Notes: generated by a model not told the origin, from the letters alone. 64,000 bases of DNA from Arthrobacter sp. TMP15 (GCF_039529835.1 NZ_CP154262.1:2790001-2854000); one strand, 5' to 3'; positions 8,863 to 17,777 are shown, counted from the first letter of the stretch. Program-made: numbers and translations.

Positions 8863-9474
8863 ATGAGCAGAATGGCCATCGAACCCCGGCAGGACCGTAG
8901 TCGCATTACGCGTGAGCGTCTTCTGGAAAGCGCCGTGGCTTTGCTTTCTGAGACGGGATGGACCAATACCACCGTCACTACCGTTGCCACTCACGCAGGG
9001 GTTTCCCGTGGCGCAACACAGCACCACTTCCCCACTAGAGACGATCTCTTCACAGCAGCAATCGAACACATGACGGTAGCGCGAGTCCTTGAAGTCCGAG
9101 CCGCCCTGGCAGTCCATTCAGAGGGCTCAGCCCCCGTGCGAGAAGTTCTCGATTCCCTCGTGGGCCTGTACACAGGTCCACTCTTCAAAGCCGCGCTGCA
9201 GGTTTGGACGGCAGCCGCCGTGGATCCAGTGGTGCGCGCGCACATCATCCCCTTGGAACAAACTGTGGCTCGAGAAGCATTCAGGCTGGCGGCAACGCTA
9301 CTGAACATCGACAGGGAAAACCCTCGACTTCGTGCCATCGTCGCAGCCACTCTTGACCTGGGGCGCGGACTTGGTCTTGCCAATATCCTCACCGACGACG
9401 CCAATCGGCGGACCTGGGTGCTTGACGCCTGGTGCGCCGAACTAGAGCAGATCATCGCCCAAGAGGCCCACTAA
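8863..9474 (+). CDS. TetR family transcriptional regulator of the acyl-CoA operon
   Basis: The protein has 203 residues from the ATG at 8863; a second ATG at 8872 is also possible, and the ribosome site is weak for both. The N-terminal helix-turn-helix is clear: ITRERLLESAVALLSE, then VTTVATHAGVSRGATQHHF. The C-terminal ligand domain is all-helical (LEVRAALAVH, VREVLDSLVGLY). It is transcribed away from the branched acyl-CoA operon across a shared promoter region with a perfect palindrome, so it probably represses both. A CoA thioester made by that pathway is the natural guess for its ligand. Confidence 0.82.
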   Translation: MSRMAIEPRQDRSRITRERLLESAVALLSETGWTNTTVTTVATHAGVSRGATQHHFPTRDDLFTAAIEHMTVARVLEVRAALAVHSEGSAPVREVLDSLVGLYTGPLFKAALQVWTAAAVDPVVRAHIIPLEQTVAREAFRLAATLLNIDRENPRLRAIVAATLDLGRGLGLANILTDDANRRTWVLDAWCAELEQIIAQEAH

Positions 9475-9565
9475 AAAGGCTGAGCGCTCTCGCAGGGCCG
9501 CACTTGCCTGCCCTCCTAGCTAAAAAATGAGTGCAAGTATCCCTCTCGACGCACGTATTAGCGTC

Positions 9566-9649
9566 GTTTACGAAACATATTGCGATAGTTCAAGCAGGCG
9601 CTACTGTTGGTTTTATCGCTTACGAAACCGTTTACGTAAACCGTTTGCG
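9566..9649. promoter_or_regulatory. LacI-type operator cluster upstream of the sugar operon
   Basis: GTTTACGTAAAC at 9630-9641 is a perfect 12-bp palindrome. It is embedded in two direct copies of AAACCGTTTRCG (9625-9636 and 9638-9649, 13 bp apart). A related GTTTACGAAAC lies at 9566-9576 and another near 9619. LacI-family operators typically carry such CG-centred AAAC/GTTT dyads. The cluster lies 57-141 bp before the LacI start, so autoregulation of the operon is expected. Confidence 0.65.
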
Positions 9650-9706
9650 TGATCTCTCCCACAGACGTGAGGGTGATCAGGACGAAGAAACTATGGAGGA
9701 GGAACT

Positions 9707-10687
9707 GTGGTCACTATCCGCGATGTTGCCAAACATGCGGGCGTTTCTCCTGCCACTGTTTCCAGGGTTGTCAATGGGCTGGTGGGTTACTCAGATGAGA
9801 CCCGATGCCGTGTAGAAAACGCAGTGAAAACGCTGAACTATGAAACGGACTCTCTCGCCCGAGGCCTCAAGACGCGGCAAACCTCCGTGATCGGACTACT
9901 GGCCCCCATGGTTTCGGATGCTTTAGCCTCGCAGGTCATGTTGGGAGTTGAAGATGAAGCAAGGGAACGAGGCTACGCTGTGATGCTTGGCCGCACAGGT
10001 GCCAAGTCAACATATATAGCAAGTTATCTAAGGACGCTGCGCACTTACCGAGCGGCGGGTGTCATCCTCATTTCCGCTGTGATCACCTCTGAGACGCGGC
10101 AGTTGTTGGGGACTAAGGTGCCCTTAATCTCAGTCGCCATCAGCGACAAATCCGGCTCCCCCAGCGTGGCAATTGACGATGAACTGGCAGCCTATGAGTC
10201 CACCCGTCATTTACTCCGACTCGGCCACCGCCAAATCGGTCTACTAGAGGGGGATCCGGCATCAATATACGTCGCATTGCCTCGCAAACGCGGTTACCTC
10301 CGCGCCATGGCCGAAGCCGGCTGTAGTCCTATTACCGCTGCTGGCAACTTCTTCTACGAAAGTGGTGCAGCAGGGGTTGAAAAACTACTGCAGCAAGATC
10401 CTTCTCTGACCGCCATCTTCGCGTTGAGCGATGAAATGGGCGCAGCAGCCGTCAATGAACTTCAACGCCGTGGGCTGCGGGTTCCAGAAGATATCTCGGT
10501 TCTGGGCTTCGACAATACCGCAACAGCCCTGCATGTGAACCCCCCATTGAGCACCATGTCACAGCCGCTTGAAGAAATGGGACGAATGGCAGTGAAAAAA
10601 CTGCTTCGCTCCCGTGACCTCGGACCAAAGATCATGCCACACAGGTTGATTGAGAGAGGCTCCACGGCAGTCCTTAGCACCATATGA
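9707..10687 (+). CDS. LacI family transcriptional regulator
   Basis: This 326-residue regulator has standard LacI length. The DNA-binding domain is at the N-terminus (TIRDVAKHAGVSPATVSRV, residues 3-21), with hinge helix DSLARGLKTRQT, followed by a periplasmic-binding-protein-like sugar domain (SVAIDDELAAYESTRHLLRLGHRQIGLL is a typical stretch, broken here by ordinary variation; DISVLGFDNTA near the C-terminus). Start is the GTG at 9707, with GGAGGA six bases upstream. It sits directly before the alpha-glucoside transport genes and after a group of LacI-type operators, so it most likely represses them until an alpha-glucoside or its product binds. Confidence 0.9.
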   Translation: MVTIRDVAKHAGVSPATVSRVVNGLVGYSDETRCRVENAVKTLNYETDSLARGLKTRQTSVIGLLAPMVSDALASQVMLGVEDEARERGYAVMLGRTGAKSTYIASYLRTLRTYRAAGVILISAVITSETRQLLGTKVPLISVAISDKSGSPSVAIDDELAAYESTRHLLRLGHRQIGLLEGDPASIYVALPRKRGYLRAMAEAGCSPITAAGNFFYESGAAGVEKLLQQDPSLTAIFALSDEMGAAAVNELQRRGLRVPEDISVLGFDNTATALHVNPPLSTMSQPLEEMGRMAVKKLLRSRDLGPKIMPHRLIERGSTAVLSTI

Positions 10688-10838
10688 CGCTATCGAAGCC
10701 CGCTGCTGAAGATACCAATTCGTTTACCCCACAGTCCCCACTCCGGTGGTAGCTGCCGTGCTCTGTGCCGCCAGCACTCCAGAAATATTTCCCAACACAA
10801 CAAACAATCTGCTTTACAAAGAAAATAAGGAGCATCAC

Positions 10839-12158
10839 ATGAGGCAACGCCGCCGCACTTGGCAGACTCTTCTGGCCACCAGCGCATCCCTAACCGTCGT
10901 CGCCGTCGCCCTTACCGGTTGCGGTGGCACGGCCTCAGAAACACAAGACACTTCCAAAGACACTGCCGTGTCTTTCGAAGGTAAGGGCCCTATCAACTAC
11001 GTCTCAAATCGCGACGCTTCCGGTGCTGCAAACAAGAGCATCGACGAGTGGAATACAGCCCACCCGGATGAGAAGGTTACTTTCATTGAACTACCAGACT
11101 CTGCGGACCAGCAACGTCAGCAGCTGATCCAGAACGCCCAGATCAAATCAGATACTTTCAGCGTATTGAATCTTGATGTTGTCTGGACCTCAGAGTTCGC
11201 CGCTAACAAGTGGATTATGCCGCTGCCCCAGGACGCCGTTCCCACGGCGGATATGATTCCAGCCACCGTCAATGCGGCGAGCTACCGCGACACTTTGGTT
11301 GGTGCTCCCTACTACACCGACGGCGCCCTTTTCTACTTCCGCTCAGATCTCCTCAAAGCCGCTGGAATTGCCAACCCACCCAAAACTTGGGATGAGATGA
11401 AGAGCGCCTGCGCGTCGATCTTGGCGCTGCCCGAAGCTGCGGGTATGTCCTGTTACACCGGCCAATTCGATAAAAACGAGGCCCTCACGGTCAACTTCTC
11501 CGAGGCCGTAGCCTCCGCCGGTGGCACCGTGGTGGACGCCGACGGCAAACCTACTGTTAATACTGCTGAGGCAAAAGCCGGACTGAACCTGCTAGTGGAT
11601 GGTTTCAAGGAGGGAATGTTCCCTTCTGACGCCATCACCTACCTTGAAGAGCAGGGACGGCGCGCCTTCCAAGATGGGGAACTCGTCTTTATGCGTAACT
11701 GGCCCTTCCTGCATGCCTCGCTAAGCGCCACAGACGGCTCAAGTAAGGTGGCCGGAAAGTTTGATATCTCCGCCATTCCAGGTACGGACGGTCCGGGCGT
11801 CTCCACCCTTGGAGGCCGCAGCCTCGCCATCTCTCCTTTCACCGAAAATAAGGCAACAGCCCTGGAATTCTTGAAGTTCTTCACTAGTGAGGAGCAGTCC
11901 AAAAAGCGTCTTGCGCTGTCCTCGCGAGCCCCGGTCTACGCTTCACTGTTCGCCGATCCCGACGTCATTGCCAAGCGACCGTTCTTCCCGATCCTTCTGA
12001 CCTCACTAAATAATGCGCAGCCCCGCCCCAAGGTGGTCCAGTACGGCGCCACCACCAAGGCCATTCAAGAAGAGGCTTATGCGGCTATCACTGGCAAGAA
12101 GGACACTGACACGGCTCTGAAAGACATGCAAAGCAAACTCGCCGAGTTGGTCAAGTAA
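10839..12158 (+). CDS. alpha-glucoside-type ABC transporter substrate-binding lipoprotein
   Basis: The ATG at 10839 has AAGGAG six bases upstream. The 439-residue product begins with a basic region, a hydrophobic segment and the lipobox LTGC with Cys28, so it should be lipid-anchored outside the membrane. The mature part is a CUT1 sugar-binding protein (VVWTSEFAANKWIMPL, PYYTDGALFYFRSDLL, WDEMKSACASI). With the GH13 alpha-glucosidase three genes downstream, the ligand is probably an alpha-linked di- or oligosaccharide such as maltose, trehalose or sucrose. The family resembles ThuE/AglE, but I assign no symbol. A strong hairpin follows the stop. Confidence 0.88.
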   Translation: MRQRRRTWQTLLATSASLTVVAVALTGCGGTASETQDTSKDTAVSFEGKGPINYVSNRDASGAANKSIDEWNTAHPDEKVTFIELPDSADQQRQQLIQNAQIKSDTFSVLNLDVVWTSEFAANKWIMPLPQDAVPTADMIPATVNAASYRDTLVGAPYYTDGALFYFRSDLLKAAGIANPPKTWDEMKSACASILALPEAAGMSCYTGQFDKNEALTVNFSEAVASAGGTVVDADGKPTVNTAEAKAGLNLLVDGFKEGMFPSDAITYLEEQGRRAFQDGELVFMRNWPFLHASLSATDGSSKVAGKFDISAIPGTDGPGVSTLGGRSLAISPFTENKATALEFLKFFTSEEQSKKRLALSSRAPVYASLFADPDVIAKRPFFPILLTSLNNAQPRPKVVQYGATTKAIQEEAYAAITGKKDTDTALKDMQSKLAELVK

Positions 12159-12201
12159 TTCAGGCATAGCTTTTTATCCCCGAGAAGCCCAGAGACTACC
12201 G

Positions 12202-12233
12202 ATTGGCTGGCCGGACACATCCGGCCAGCCAAT
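12202..12233 (+). other. intercistronic stem-loop between binding-protein and permease genes
   Basis: ATTGGCTGGCCGG (12202-12214) and its exact reverse complement (12221-12233) enclose a six-base loop. No U-run follows. Stable hairpins in this position, as between malE and malF in enterics, protect the upstream mRNA and let the binding protein outnumber the permeases. That role is inferred here. Confidence 0.6.
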
Positions 12234-12269
12234 TCGCTAGGCTATTGCAACTCCAGTGAGGTACCAACC

Positions 12270-13316
12270 ATGACCACGACTGCCCACCCCGCCGGTGCAC
12301 ACAACCGCAACTCCCGCCCTGCCAGATTCCGCAAACGCAACAAACGTTCACAGGGTGAAGGACGCATGGCCGCGATGCTGCTCTCCCCCACCATTTTGGT
12401 ACTAGCACTTGTGATTGTGTACCCGCTGCTCTCAGCAATACACCAGTCCATGTTCCGTGCAGAGTCCGGGCTGGATGCAGATGGTTTCGTCTCCGACACC
12501 GAATCCTTCGTGGGTCTTGCCAACTATGTAGATGTATTCGTTGGTGAATCCGGCCGGAGATTTCTCAACGCGTTCGCCAACACCACGTTCTTCACGCTCA
12601 CCACGGTGATCTTAGAAACCGTTCTGGGTCTGACCTTGGCTCTTGCCATGAACCGCGCCTTCCGCGGCCGTTCATTCCTGCGTGCCAGCATCCTCGTGCC
12701 ATGGGCAGTTCCCACCGCTGTCTCAGGTTTGCTGTGGCGCTGGATTTTCCAGTCTGACGGCATTGCCAACAACCTGCTGGGTAGCGAAATTCTATGGACG
12801 GCTGAAGGAAATTCTTCGAAAATTGCCATCATAGTCGCCGAAGTCTGGAAGACCGCCCCCTTCATTGGTCTCCTTGTTCTTGCTGGAATGCAGGTTATCC
12901 CCGGCGAAATATATGAGGCCGCCAAGATAGACGGGGCCGGCTGGTGGAGGCAGCTTGGAGCCATCACGTTGCCATTGGTGAAGCCCACACTGTTGGTCGC
13001 AGTACTCTTCCGCATGCTGGACGCTCTGCGCATGTTTGACCTACCCTTTGTGTTGATCGGCCCGGGTAAAGAGTCGGTAGAAACTCTCTCCATGCTGGCT
13101 TGGGATGAATCGAATCAGCTACGTTACGGATCTGCCTCCGCGTTCGCCGTCATCCTCTTCCTCTATGTGGCTGTCGTCGCGATCGTCTTTGTAAAGGTGC
13201 TCGGCGCGGATGTTACCGGGGCAAAGGAACTGAAATTACTCTCCAAAAAGAGCCGCAAAAATGCGATTGCAGCACAGCGGAACTCCGATCCGACGAAGAC
13301 TGAGGCCACTCTATGA
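12270..13316 (+). CDS. sugar ABC transporter permease (MalF/UgpA-like)
   Basis: This 348-residue membrane protein has about six hydrophobic segments, the first at LSPTILVLALVIVYPLL. The cytoplasmic EAA loop that contacts the ATPase reads YEAAKIDGAGWWRQLGAITL. The N-terminal ~35 residues are polar and basic. Start is the ATG at 12270; an internal Met33 is possible but the longer form is kept. Its stop overlaps the next permease start by ATGA. It forms the transmembrane channel with the second permease and takes substrate from the lipoprotein encoded upstream. No ATPase gene is linked, so a shared MsiK-type ATPase elsewhere is likely. Confidence 0.88.
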   Translation: MTTTAHPAGAHNRNSRPARFRKRNKRSQGEGRMAAMLLSPTILVLALVIVYPLLSAIHQSMFRAESGLDADGFVSDTESFVGLANYVDVFVGESGRRFLNAFANTTFFTLTTVILETVLGLTLALAMNRAFRGRSFLRASILVPWAVPTAVSGLLWRWIFQSDGIANNLLGSEILWTAEGNSSKIAIIVAEVWKTAPFIGLLVLAGMQVIPGEIYEAAKIDGAGWWRQLGAITLPLVKPTLLVAVLFRMLDALRMFDLPFVLIGPGKESVETLSMLAWDESNQLRYGSASAFAVILFLYVAVVAIVFVKVLGADVTGAKELKLLSKKSRKNAIAAQRNSDPTKTEATL

Positions 13317-14233
13317 CCATCTCCGAGCTGCGCAGCGCAGCCGCGTCCTCCGGCACCGGCACCACTGCCTCAAAGCGTAAAAGTAACAGCGGGCTTGAGG
13401 CGAAGCCTCCCCGCACATGGCGGTCCTATGGCATCTATATCGGTTTGGCGCTGATCTTTGCCTACTGCCTTGCCCCGTTTTATTGGATGTTGGTCTCTAG
13501 TCTGCGCCGTACCTCAGACATTTTCGATAACACACTGCTGCCAGCACCCTTTTCGCTTGAGAACTATTTTAAGGTTTTTGATGGTTCCACTCTTTTTGGC
13601 CAAGCCCTGCTGAACTCCTTGATCGTGGCCACAACCACAACAGTATTGGCACTGATCCTAGGTATTTTTGCCGCCTACGCCATTTCTCGACTGAATTTTC
13701 CGTTCAAATCTCTGATCCTTGGCGTGATTATTGCTACCTCAATGTTTCCGGGCATCTCTGTCGTTGTACCGCTTTTGCGTCTGTTCACGGACATCGGCTG
13801 GATCAATACTTACCAAGCAATGATTGTCCCGAACCTTTCCTTTGCAATCCCCCTTGCGGTATGGAACCTCACCACTTTAATGAAATCCCTGCCTTTCGAC
13901 CTCGAAGAGGCCGCCATGATCGATGGCTGCACAAAATGGCAAGCATTTCGTCGGGTTTTGCTCCCCTTGGCTGCTCCTGGAGTCTTCACCACAGCGATCC
14001 TGACATTCATTCACAGTTGGAATGAATTCATCATTGCACTATCTATGATCAACGATCCAAAAGTTCAGACCGCTACGGTCGCAATTTCCAAGTTCACCGG
14101 CGCCACTGAATTCCAGGCACCCTTCGGCGAGCAAATGGCCGCCGGCGTAATCGTGACAATACCGTTGGTGATTATGGTGCTGATATTCCAACGCCGCATC
14201 GTTGAAGGACTCACCGCAGGTGCCAACAAGTGA
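13313..14233 (+). CDS. sugar ABC transporter permease (MalG-like)
   Basis: This 306-residue permease is the MalG-type partner of the preceding gene, with which it shares an ATGA overlap. Hydrophobic segments begin at IYIGLALIFAYCLAPFYWML. The EAA loop is LEEAAMIDGCTKWQAFRRVL, and the segment FIHSWNEFIIALSMI before the last membrane span is typical of MalG-type proteins. The first ~40 residues are polar. Its stop overlaps the alpha-glucosidase start by GTGA, so uptake and hydrolysis genes are translationally coupled. Sugar specificity comes from the binding protein, not from this subunit. Confidence 0.88.
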   Translation: MTISELRSAAASSGTGTTASKRKSNSGLEAKPPRTWRSYGIYIGLALIFAYCLAPFYWMLVSSLRRTSDIFDNTLLPAPFSLENYFKVFDGSTLFGQALLNSLIVATTTTVLALILGIFAAYAISRLNFPFKSLILGVIIATSMFPGISVVVPLLRLFTDIGWINTYQAMIVPNLSFAIPLAVWNLTTLMKSLPFDLEEAAMIDGCTKWQAFRRVLLPLAAPGVFTTAILTFIHSWNEFIIALSMINDPKVQTATVAISKFTGATEFQAPFGEQMAAGVIVTIPLVIMVLIFQRRIVEGLTAGANK

Positions 14234-15891
14234 GCTCACATCCGCTGGCTGTGGGTCAAGAAACCCGCAGCATTCCCACCACTGAGTGGTGGGAATCTGC
14301 AGTTATTTACCAGGTCTACCCGCGTTCGTTCGCGGATGGCGACGGTGACGGTGTGGGAGATCTTTCAGGGCTCATAGCCAAGCTGCCCTACATTGCGGAA
14401 CTGGGCGTGGAGGGTATCTGGATCACCCCATTCCAGCCCTCCCCACAAATAGACCAGGGTTACGACGTCAGCGACTACTGCGGGGTGGACCCCCTGTTTG
14501 GCACCATGGAAGAATTCGATGAACTCCTGGACCTAGCCCATTCGTTGAAACTTCACATTCTGCTAGATGTTGTACCCAACCATTGCTCATCCGAACACCC
14601 ACTGTTCCAGCAGGCGCTCAGGGCTGCGCCGGGGTCTCCAGAGCGGGACATGTTTCACTTTGTCACCCCGTCGGAAGACGCTGACAACCAGGATTCAGAG
14701 ACCAGCGCACCACCAAACAACTGGCAGAGCGTCTTTGGCGGTCCGGCATGGAGCCGGGCCAACCCAGAATCTACAACAGATAGAGACTGGTATCTGCATC
14801 TTTTTTCGGCCGAGCAGCCGGACTGGAACTGGCGCAACCTAGCTGTGGGTGACTACTTCGAAGCTGTCCTTCGTTTCTGGTTTGACAAAGGCGTCGATGG
14901 TCTACGTATCGACGTCGCGCATGCACTCTTCAAAGCCAAAGGGTTACCTGACTCGGTCTCCGGAAGTGGGGTTGTGGACGGTTTGCGATCTAACGCACAG
15001 GTTTCGGATCAAGAAGAGGTCCATGAGGTCTACAGGCGCTGGCGCCTGCTTGCGGAGCAATATCAGCCTCATCGTTTACTGGTCGGAGAGGTCAACTTAG
15101 AACCAGAACGTGCAGCTCGTTATACCAGAGCGGATGAGATGCAGCAGGCTTTCGCCTTTGCGTTCGTTAAACTCGGCTGGGATCCAAACACCTGGGCAGC
15201 AGTGGGAAATGAGCTAGAGGCAGCCCGCCAACTTCATGGTGCCACGCCAACATGGGCACTTGAGAATCACGATATTGTCCGCACCGTCACCCGCTTTGGT
15301 GGCGGAGAGCTGGGTAGTCTCAGGTCCCGTGCAGCCATAGTGGCGCTGCTTGGTTTACCCGGGCCCGCATACCTATATCAGGGCCAAGAACTTGGCTTGT
15401 CTGAGGTGGATGTCCCGATTCGGGCCCGCGTCGATCCGATGTGGGCTCGCGGCGGTGTTTGTCGTGATGGTGCACGAATTCCACTGCCATGGACCCAAAG
15501 TCCGGCCCAAAACCACGGTTTCACTTTGAAAGAACAAACAACGGCACGGCCCGCAGAGCCATGGCTGCCAGTCCCGCCGCACTGGGGTGTGCATGCGGTT
15601 GAGCTGCAGCAACAAGATCCCGGATCCACGCTTAACCTCACAAAGAGATGCCTCTCAATACGTCGAAAGCTTTGGGCTCATGGAGTTTTTACCACAAACG
15701 ACGGCGGTCATTGGCGGGTAGACCCGGGAAATCTGCTGATCTGCGAACGCAACGATCAGTTCTTGGTGGCTATTGCGATGGGCACCGAAGCTGCAAGCCT
15801 CCCACCCGGCACTGTCTTATTCAGTGCCGTGCCACTGCTTGATGCCGGTTGGCTGCAACCAAACAATGCAGCGTGGATACTGCGGGAATAA
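14230..15891 (+). CDS. GH13 alpha-glucosidase
   Basis: The 553 residues are the usual length for GH13 alpha-glucosidase/oligo-1,6-glucosidase. Conserved regions are visible: DVVPNH (113-118), GLRIDVAH with nucleophile Asp228, GEVN with acid/base Glu287, and ENHD with Asp348. The opening WWESAVIYQVYPRSFADGDG is typical of the subgroup. There is no signal peptide, so it acts in the cytoplasm on sugars brought in by the upstream transporter, releasing glucose from alpha-glucosides. Start is the GTG at 14230, in GTGA overlap with the permease. The choice between maltase, sucrase and isomaltase activity cannot be made here. It is the last gene of the operon. Confidence 0.9.
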   Translation: MSSHPLAVGQETRSIPTTEWWESAVIYQVYPRSFADGDGDGVGDLSGLIAKLPYIAELGVEGIWITPFQPSPQIDQGYDVSDYCGVDPLFGTMEEFDELLDLAHSLKLHILLDVVPNHCSSEHPLFQQALRAAPGSPERDMFHFVTPSEDADNQDSETSAPPNNWQSVFGGPAWSRANPESTTDRDWYLHLFSAEQPDWNWRNLAVGDYFEAVLRFWFDKGVDGLRIDVAHALFKAKGLPDSVSGSGVVDGLRSNAQVSDQEEVHEVYRRWRLLAEQYQPHRLLVGEVNLEPERAARYTRADEMQQAFAFAFVKLGWDPNTWAAVGNELEAARQLHGATPTWALENHDIVRTVTRFGGGELGSLRSRAAIVALLGLPGPAYLYQGQELGLSEVDVPIRARVDPMWARGGVCRDGARIPLPWTQSPAQNHGFTLKEQTTARPAEPWLPVPPHWGVHAVELQQQDPGSTLNLTKRCLSIRRKLWAHGVFTTNDGGHWRVDPGNLLICERNDQFLVAIAMGTEAASLPPGTVLFSAVPLLDAGWLQPNNAAWILRE

Positions 15892-15939
15892 GAAGTTTCC
15901 AGGGATAGTGATCCAGACGTTCGTCGACTGCACCACCGC

Positions 15940-16037
15940 CCAACGCTCGCTCACTTTACGTCCACTTTTTCGGAACGCTCGCGCACCTTGGTGCGCGAGC
16001 GTTCCGAAAAAGGCAGCGTAAAGTGAGCGAGCGTTGG
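15940..16037. repeat. 98-nt near-perfect palindrome between convergent genes
   Basis: The arms 15940-15988 and 15989-16037 pair almost completely: a 23-bp inner stem (15965-15987 with 15990-16012), a three-base internal loop plus one wobble pair, then a 21-bp outer stem (15940-15960 with 16017-16037). The centre is only TT. AACGCTCGC occurs in both inner and outer parts of the left arm. It lies between the convergent glucosidase and cardiolipin synthase genes and could terminate both transcripts. Its length exceeds that of ordinary terminators, so a repeated palindromic element is an alternative. Confidence 0.85.
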
Positions 16038-16039
16038 GG

Positions 16040-17497
16040 TTACTGGAGGTTGGAGGTTAACCTTGCCGCGCTGTCCCAAAATTTCTCCATGCCAGGCCGC
16101 TTGATCCAATCCTGAAGTTCTAACTCCCGGCTGTTGGCGCGGTACCCGTCCTCAATGACACGCAACCCCTGGACAAAGGATTCACTGTGGATCAACACGG
16201 AGATTTCCATGTTCAAGGAGAAGGACCGCACATCCATATTGGACGAGCCAATGACGGCAACGTCGGAGTCAATGCTGAAGTGCTTGGAGTGCAGAACTTC
16301 CGGCGCCCTGTACAGATAAATTTTGACCCCTGCTCGCAGCAGTGCCTCGTAATAGGAGCGCTGTGCGTGGTAGACCATGGCTTGATCTCCAATCTCAGAC
16401 ACAAACAATTCAACCGAGAGCCCGCGCCCAGCGGCTGTAATGATCGCCAGCAGAACTGAATCCTCCGGCACAAAATAGGGACTGGTAATGCTTACCCGCT
16501 CGGTGGCCTGTTGGATCATGGCAACAAAGAGTTTCAGACTATTATCATTTTCAAAGCTGGGACCGCTGGGCACAACCTGCATATCCACCCTGTGAACGGC
16601 AGGATCCAGCACCACAGGTGAGGTGTCAAGGACCAACAAATCATCTGTCTCGCTAAACCAATCGGTGACAAAAACGGCGTCAAGCTCCCTAACCGCGGGA
16701 CCGTGAACCCGCATCATCAACTCATGCCATCGCAACCCGCGGGCAATATTCTTCTTCTTGTTATAGCTCTGGTGCACAAGGTTTTGAGAACCGGCGAAAC
16801 CAACTATGCCGTCAACAACGAGCAGTTTGCGGTGATTACGCAGGTCAATGCGCTGCCAATGACCCTTCCACGGGCGCAGCGGCAGCATGGCCTGATATTG
16901 CGCCCCCATAGCGGACAACCGTGCAAGAGTTTCCCTGCGTCGAGGATTCATCAGCGAGGCCAGATGATCCGAGAGCACCCGCACCGTAACCCCACGGCCA
17001 ATAGCCTGCTCCAACGCTTCAAAGAACGGTTCTGTGGCCGAATCAAAAACCAAAATATAGAACTCCACATGAACATAGCTCTCGGCCTGATCAATCGCCT
17101 GCGCCATGGCAGCAATGGAGCCGTGATAATCGGGCAGCAGTTCCACGTCGTTGCCACCAACCATAGGCAACGCGCCAAGGGTGCTGTTGAGGGTAACGAG
17201 CCCCGCCAAACCTTGGGGCCAGTCCTCCCTGTGGCTGAGCTGGTCTAGACCCTCGGTGCGCTCCAAAATGAGCTCGTTGACAAACTTTTGTTTGTCCCGA
17301 CGAGACTTGGGCAGGCGCGAAAAGCCCACCATCATGAACGCCACGATCCCTAGATACGGCACAAAAATGATCATGAGCATCCAGGCGATGGCTGTGGCCG
17401 GGCGGCGTCGAGCGGAAATATACGCCACAGCGATCGCGCCGAGGATGACGTGCCCTGCCAGCAGCAGCCATGCAAGGGCCTCCGGATTTATTGACAC
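16040..17497 (-). CDS. cardiolipin synthase (phospholipase D type)
   Basis: This 485-residue protein has two N-terminal membrane helices (residues ~8-28 and ~35-57) and two HKD motifs: HRKLLVVD (His222, Lys224, Asp229) and HSKHFSID (His403, Lys405, Asp410). GSQN and GSSN follow the motifs as expected. Length and domain order fit ClsA-type bacterial cardiolipin synthase, which joins two phosphatidylglycerols at the membrane. Many actinobacteria use a CDP-alcohol phosphotransferase for this step, so a PLD enzyme with another lipid role is possible. Start is a GTG at 17497 with only a short AGGA before it. The gene lies downstream of the initiator tRNA terminator and ends 3 nt from the large palindrome. 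Confidence 0.82.
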   Translation of the reverse strand: MSINPEALAWLLLAGHVILGAIAVAYISARRRPATAIAWMLMIIFVPYLGIVAFMMVGFSRLPKSRRDKQKFVNELILERTEGLDQLSHREDWPQGLAGLVTLNSTLGALPMVGGNDVELLPDYHGSIAAMAQAIDQAESYVHVEFYILVFDSATEPFFEALEQAIGRGVTVRVLSDHLASLMNPRRRETLARLSAMGAQYQAMLPLRPWKGHWQRIDLRNHRKLLVVDGIVGFAGSQNLVHQSYNKKKNIARGLRWHELMMRVHGPAVRELDAVFVTDWFSETDDLLVLDTSPVVLDPAVHRVDMQVVPSGPSFENDNSLKLFVAMIQQATERVSITSPYFVPEDSVLLAIITAAGRGLSVELFVSEIGDQAMVYHAQRSYYEALLRAGVKIYLYRAPEVLHSKHFSIDSDVAVIGSSNMDVRSFSLNMEISVLIHSESFVQGLRVIEDGYRANSRELELQDWIKRPGMEKFWDSAARLTSNLQ

Positions 17498-17622
17498 TGT
17501 CCTGGTACCGCTTTCTATCCAAGCGCGACGGGCGAAGAGGATGGCGCAGGCAACATGTTATCCGTCGCCGTTCCCGCCGAGTTTACCGCCCAGACTCAGA
17601 AGTGGCAGCTATCAGGGAAACG

Positions 17623-17654
17623 AAAAACCCCCGACCGTCTGGTCGGGGGTTTTT
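17623..17654 (-). terminator. rho-independent terminator after tRNA-fMet
   Basis: AAAAACCCCCGACC (17623-17636) pairs exactly with GGTCGGGGGTTTTT (17641-17654) around GTCT. Poly-A on one side and poly-T on the other make it usable in both directions. It begins six bases past the tRNA CCA end on the minus strand, so it most likely ends the tRNA transcript and insulates the cardiolipin synthase gene. Confidence 0.9.
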
Positions 17655-17660
17655 CTCATC

Positions 17661-17737
<77 letters not shown>

Positions 17738-17748
17738 TTGTATTTACT

Positions 17749-17777
17749 ACTTTACTCGGGTCCATCCTGCACGCCAA
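17749..17777 (-). promoter_or_regulatory. candidate promoter of tRNA-fMet
   Basis: On the minus strand, TTGGCG (17777-17772) and TAAAGT (17754-17749) are separated by 17 bases, each 4/6 to the housekeeping consensus. The -10 ends 11 bases before the mature tRNA 5' end. The fit is moderate and no other promoter-like pair was obvious. Confidence 0.4.

Noticed and set aside
16703-17248. Plus-strand frame of 181 codons within the cardiolipin synthase gene
   Set aside because: Antisense to both HKD-motif domains; no ribosome site or recognisable motif.
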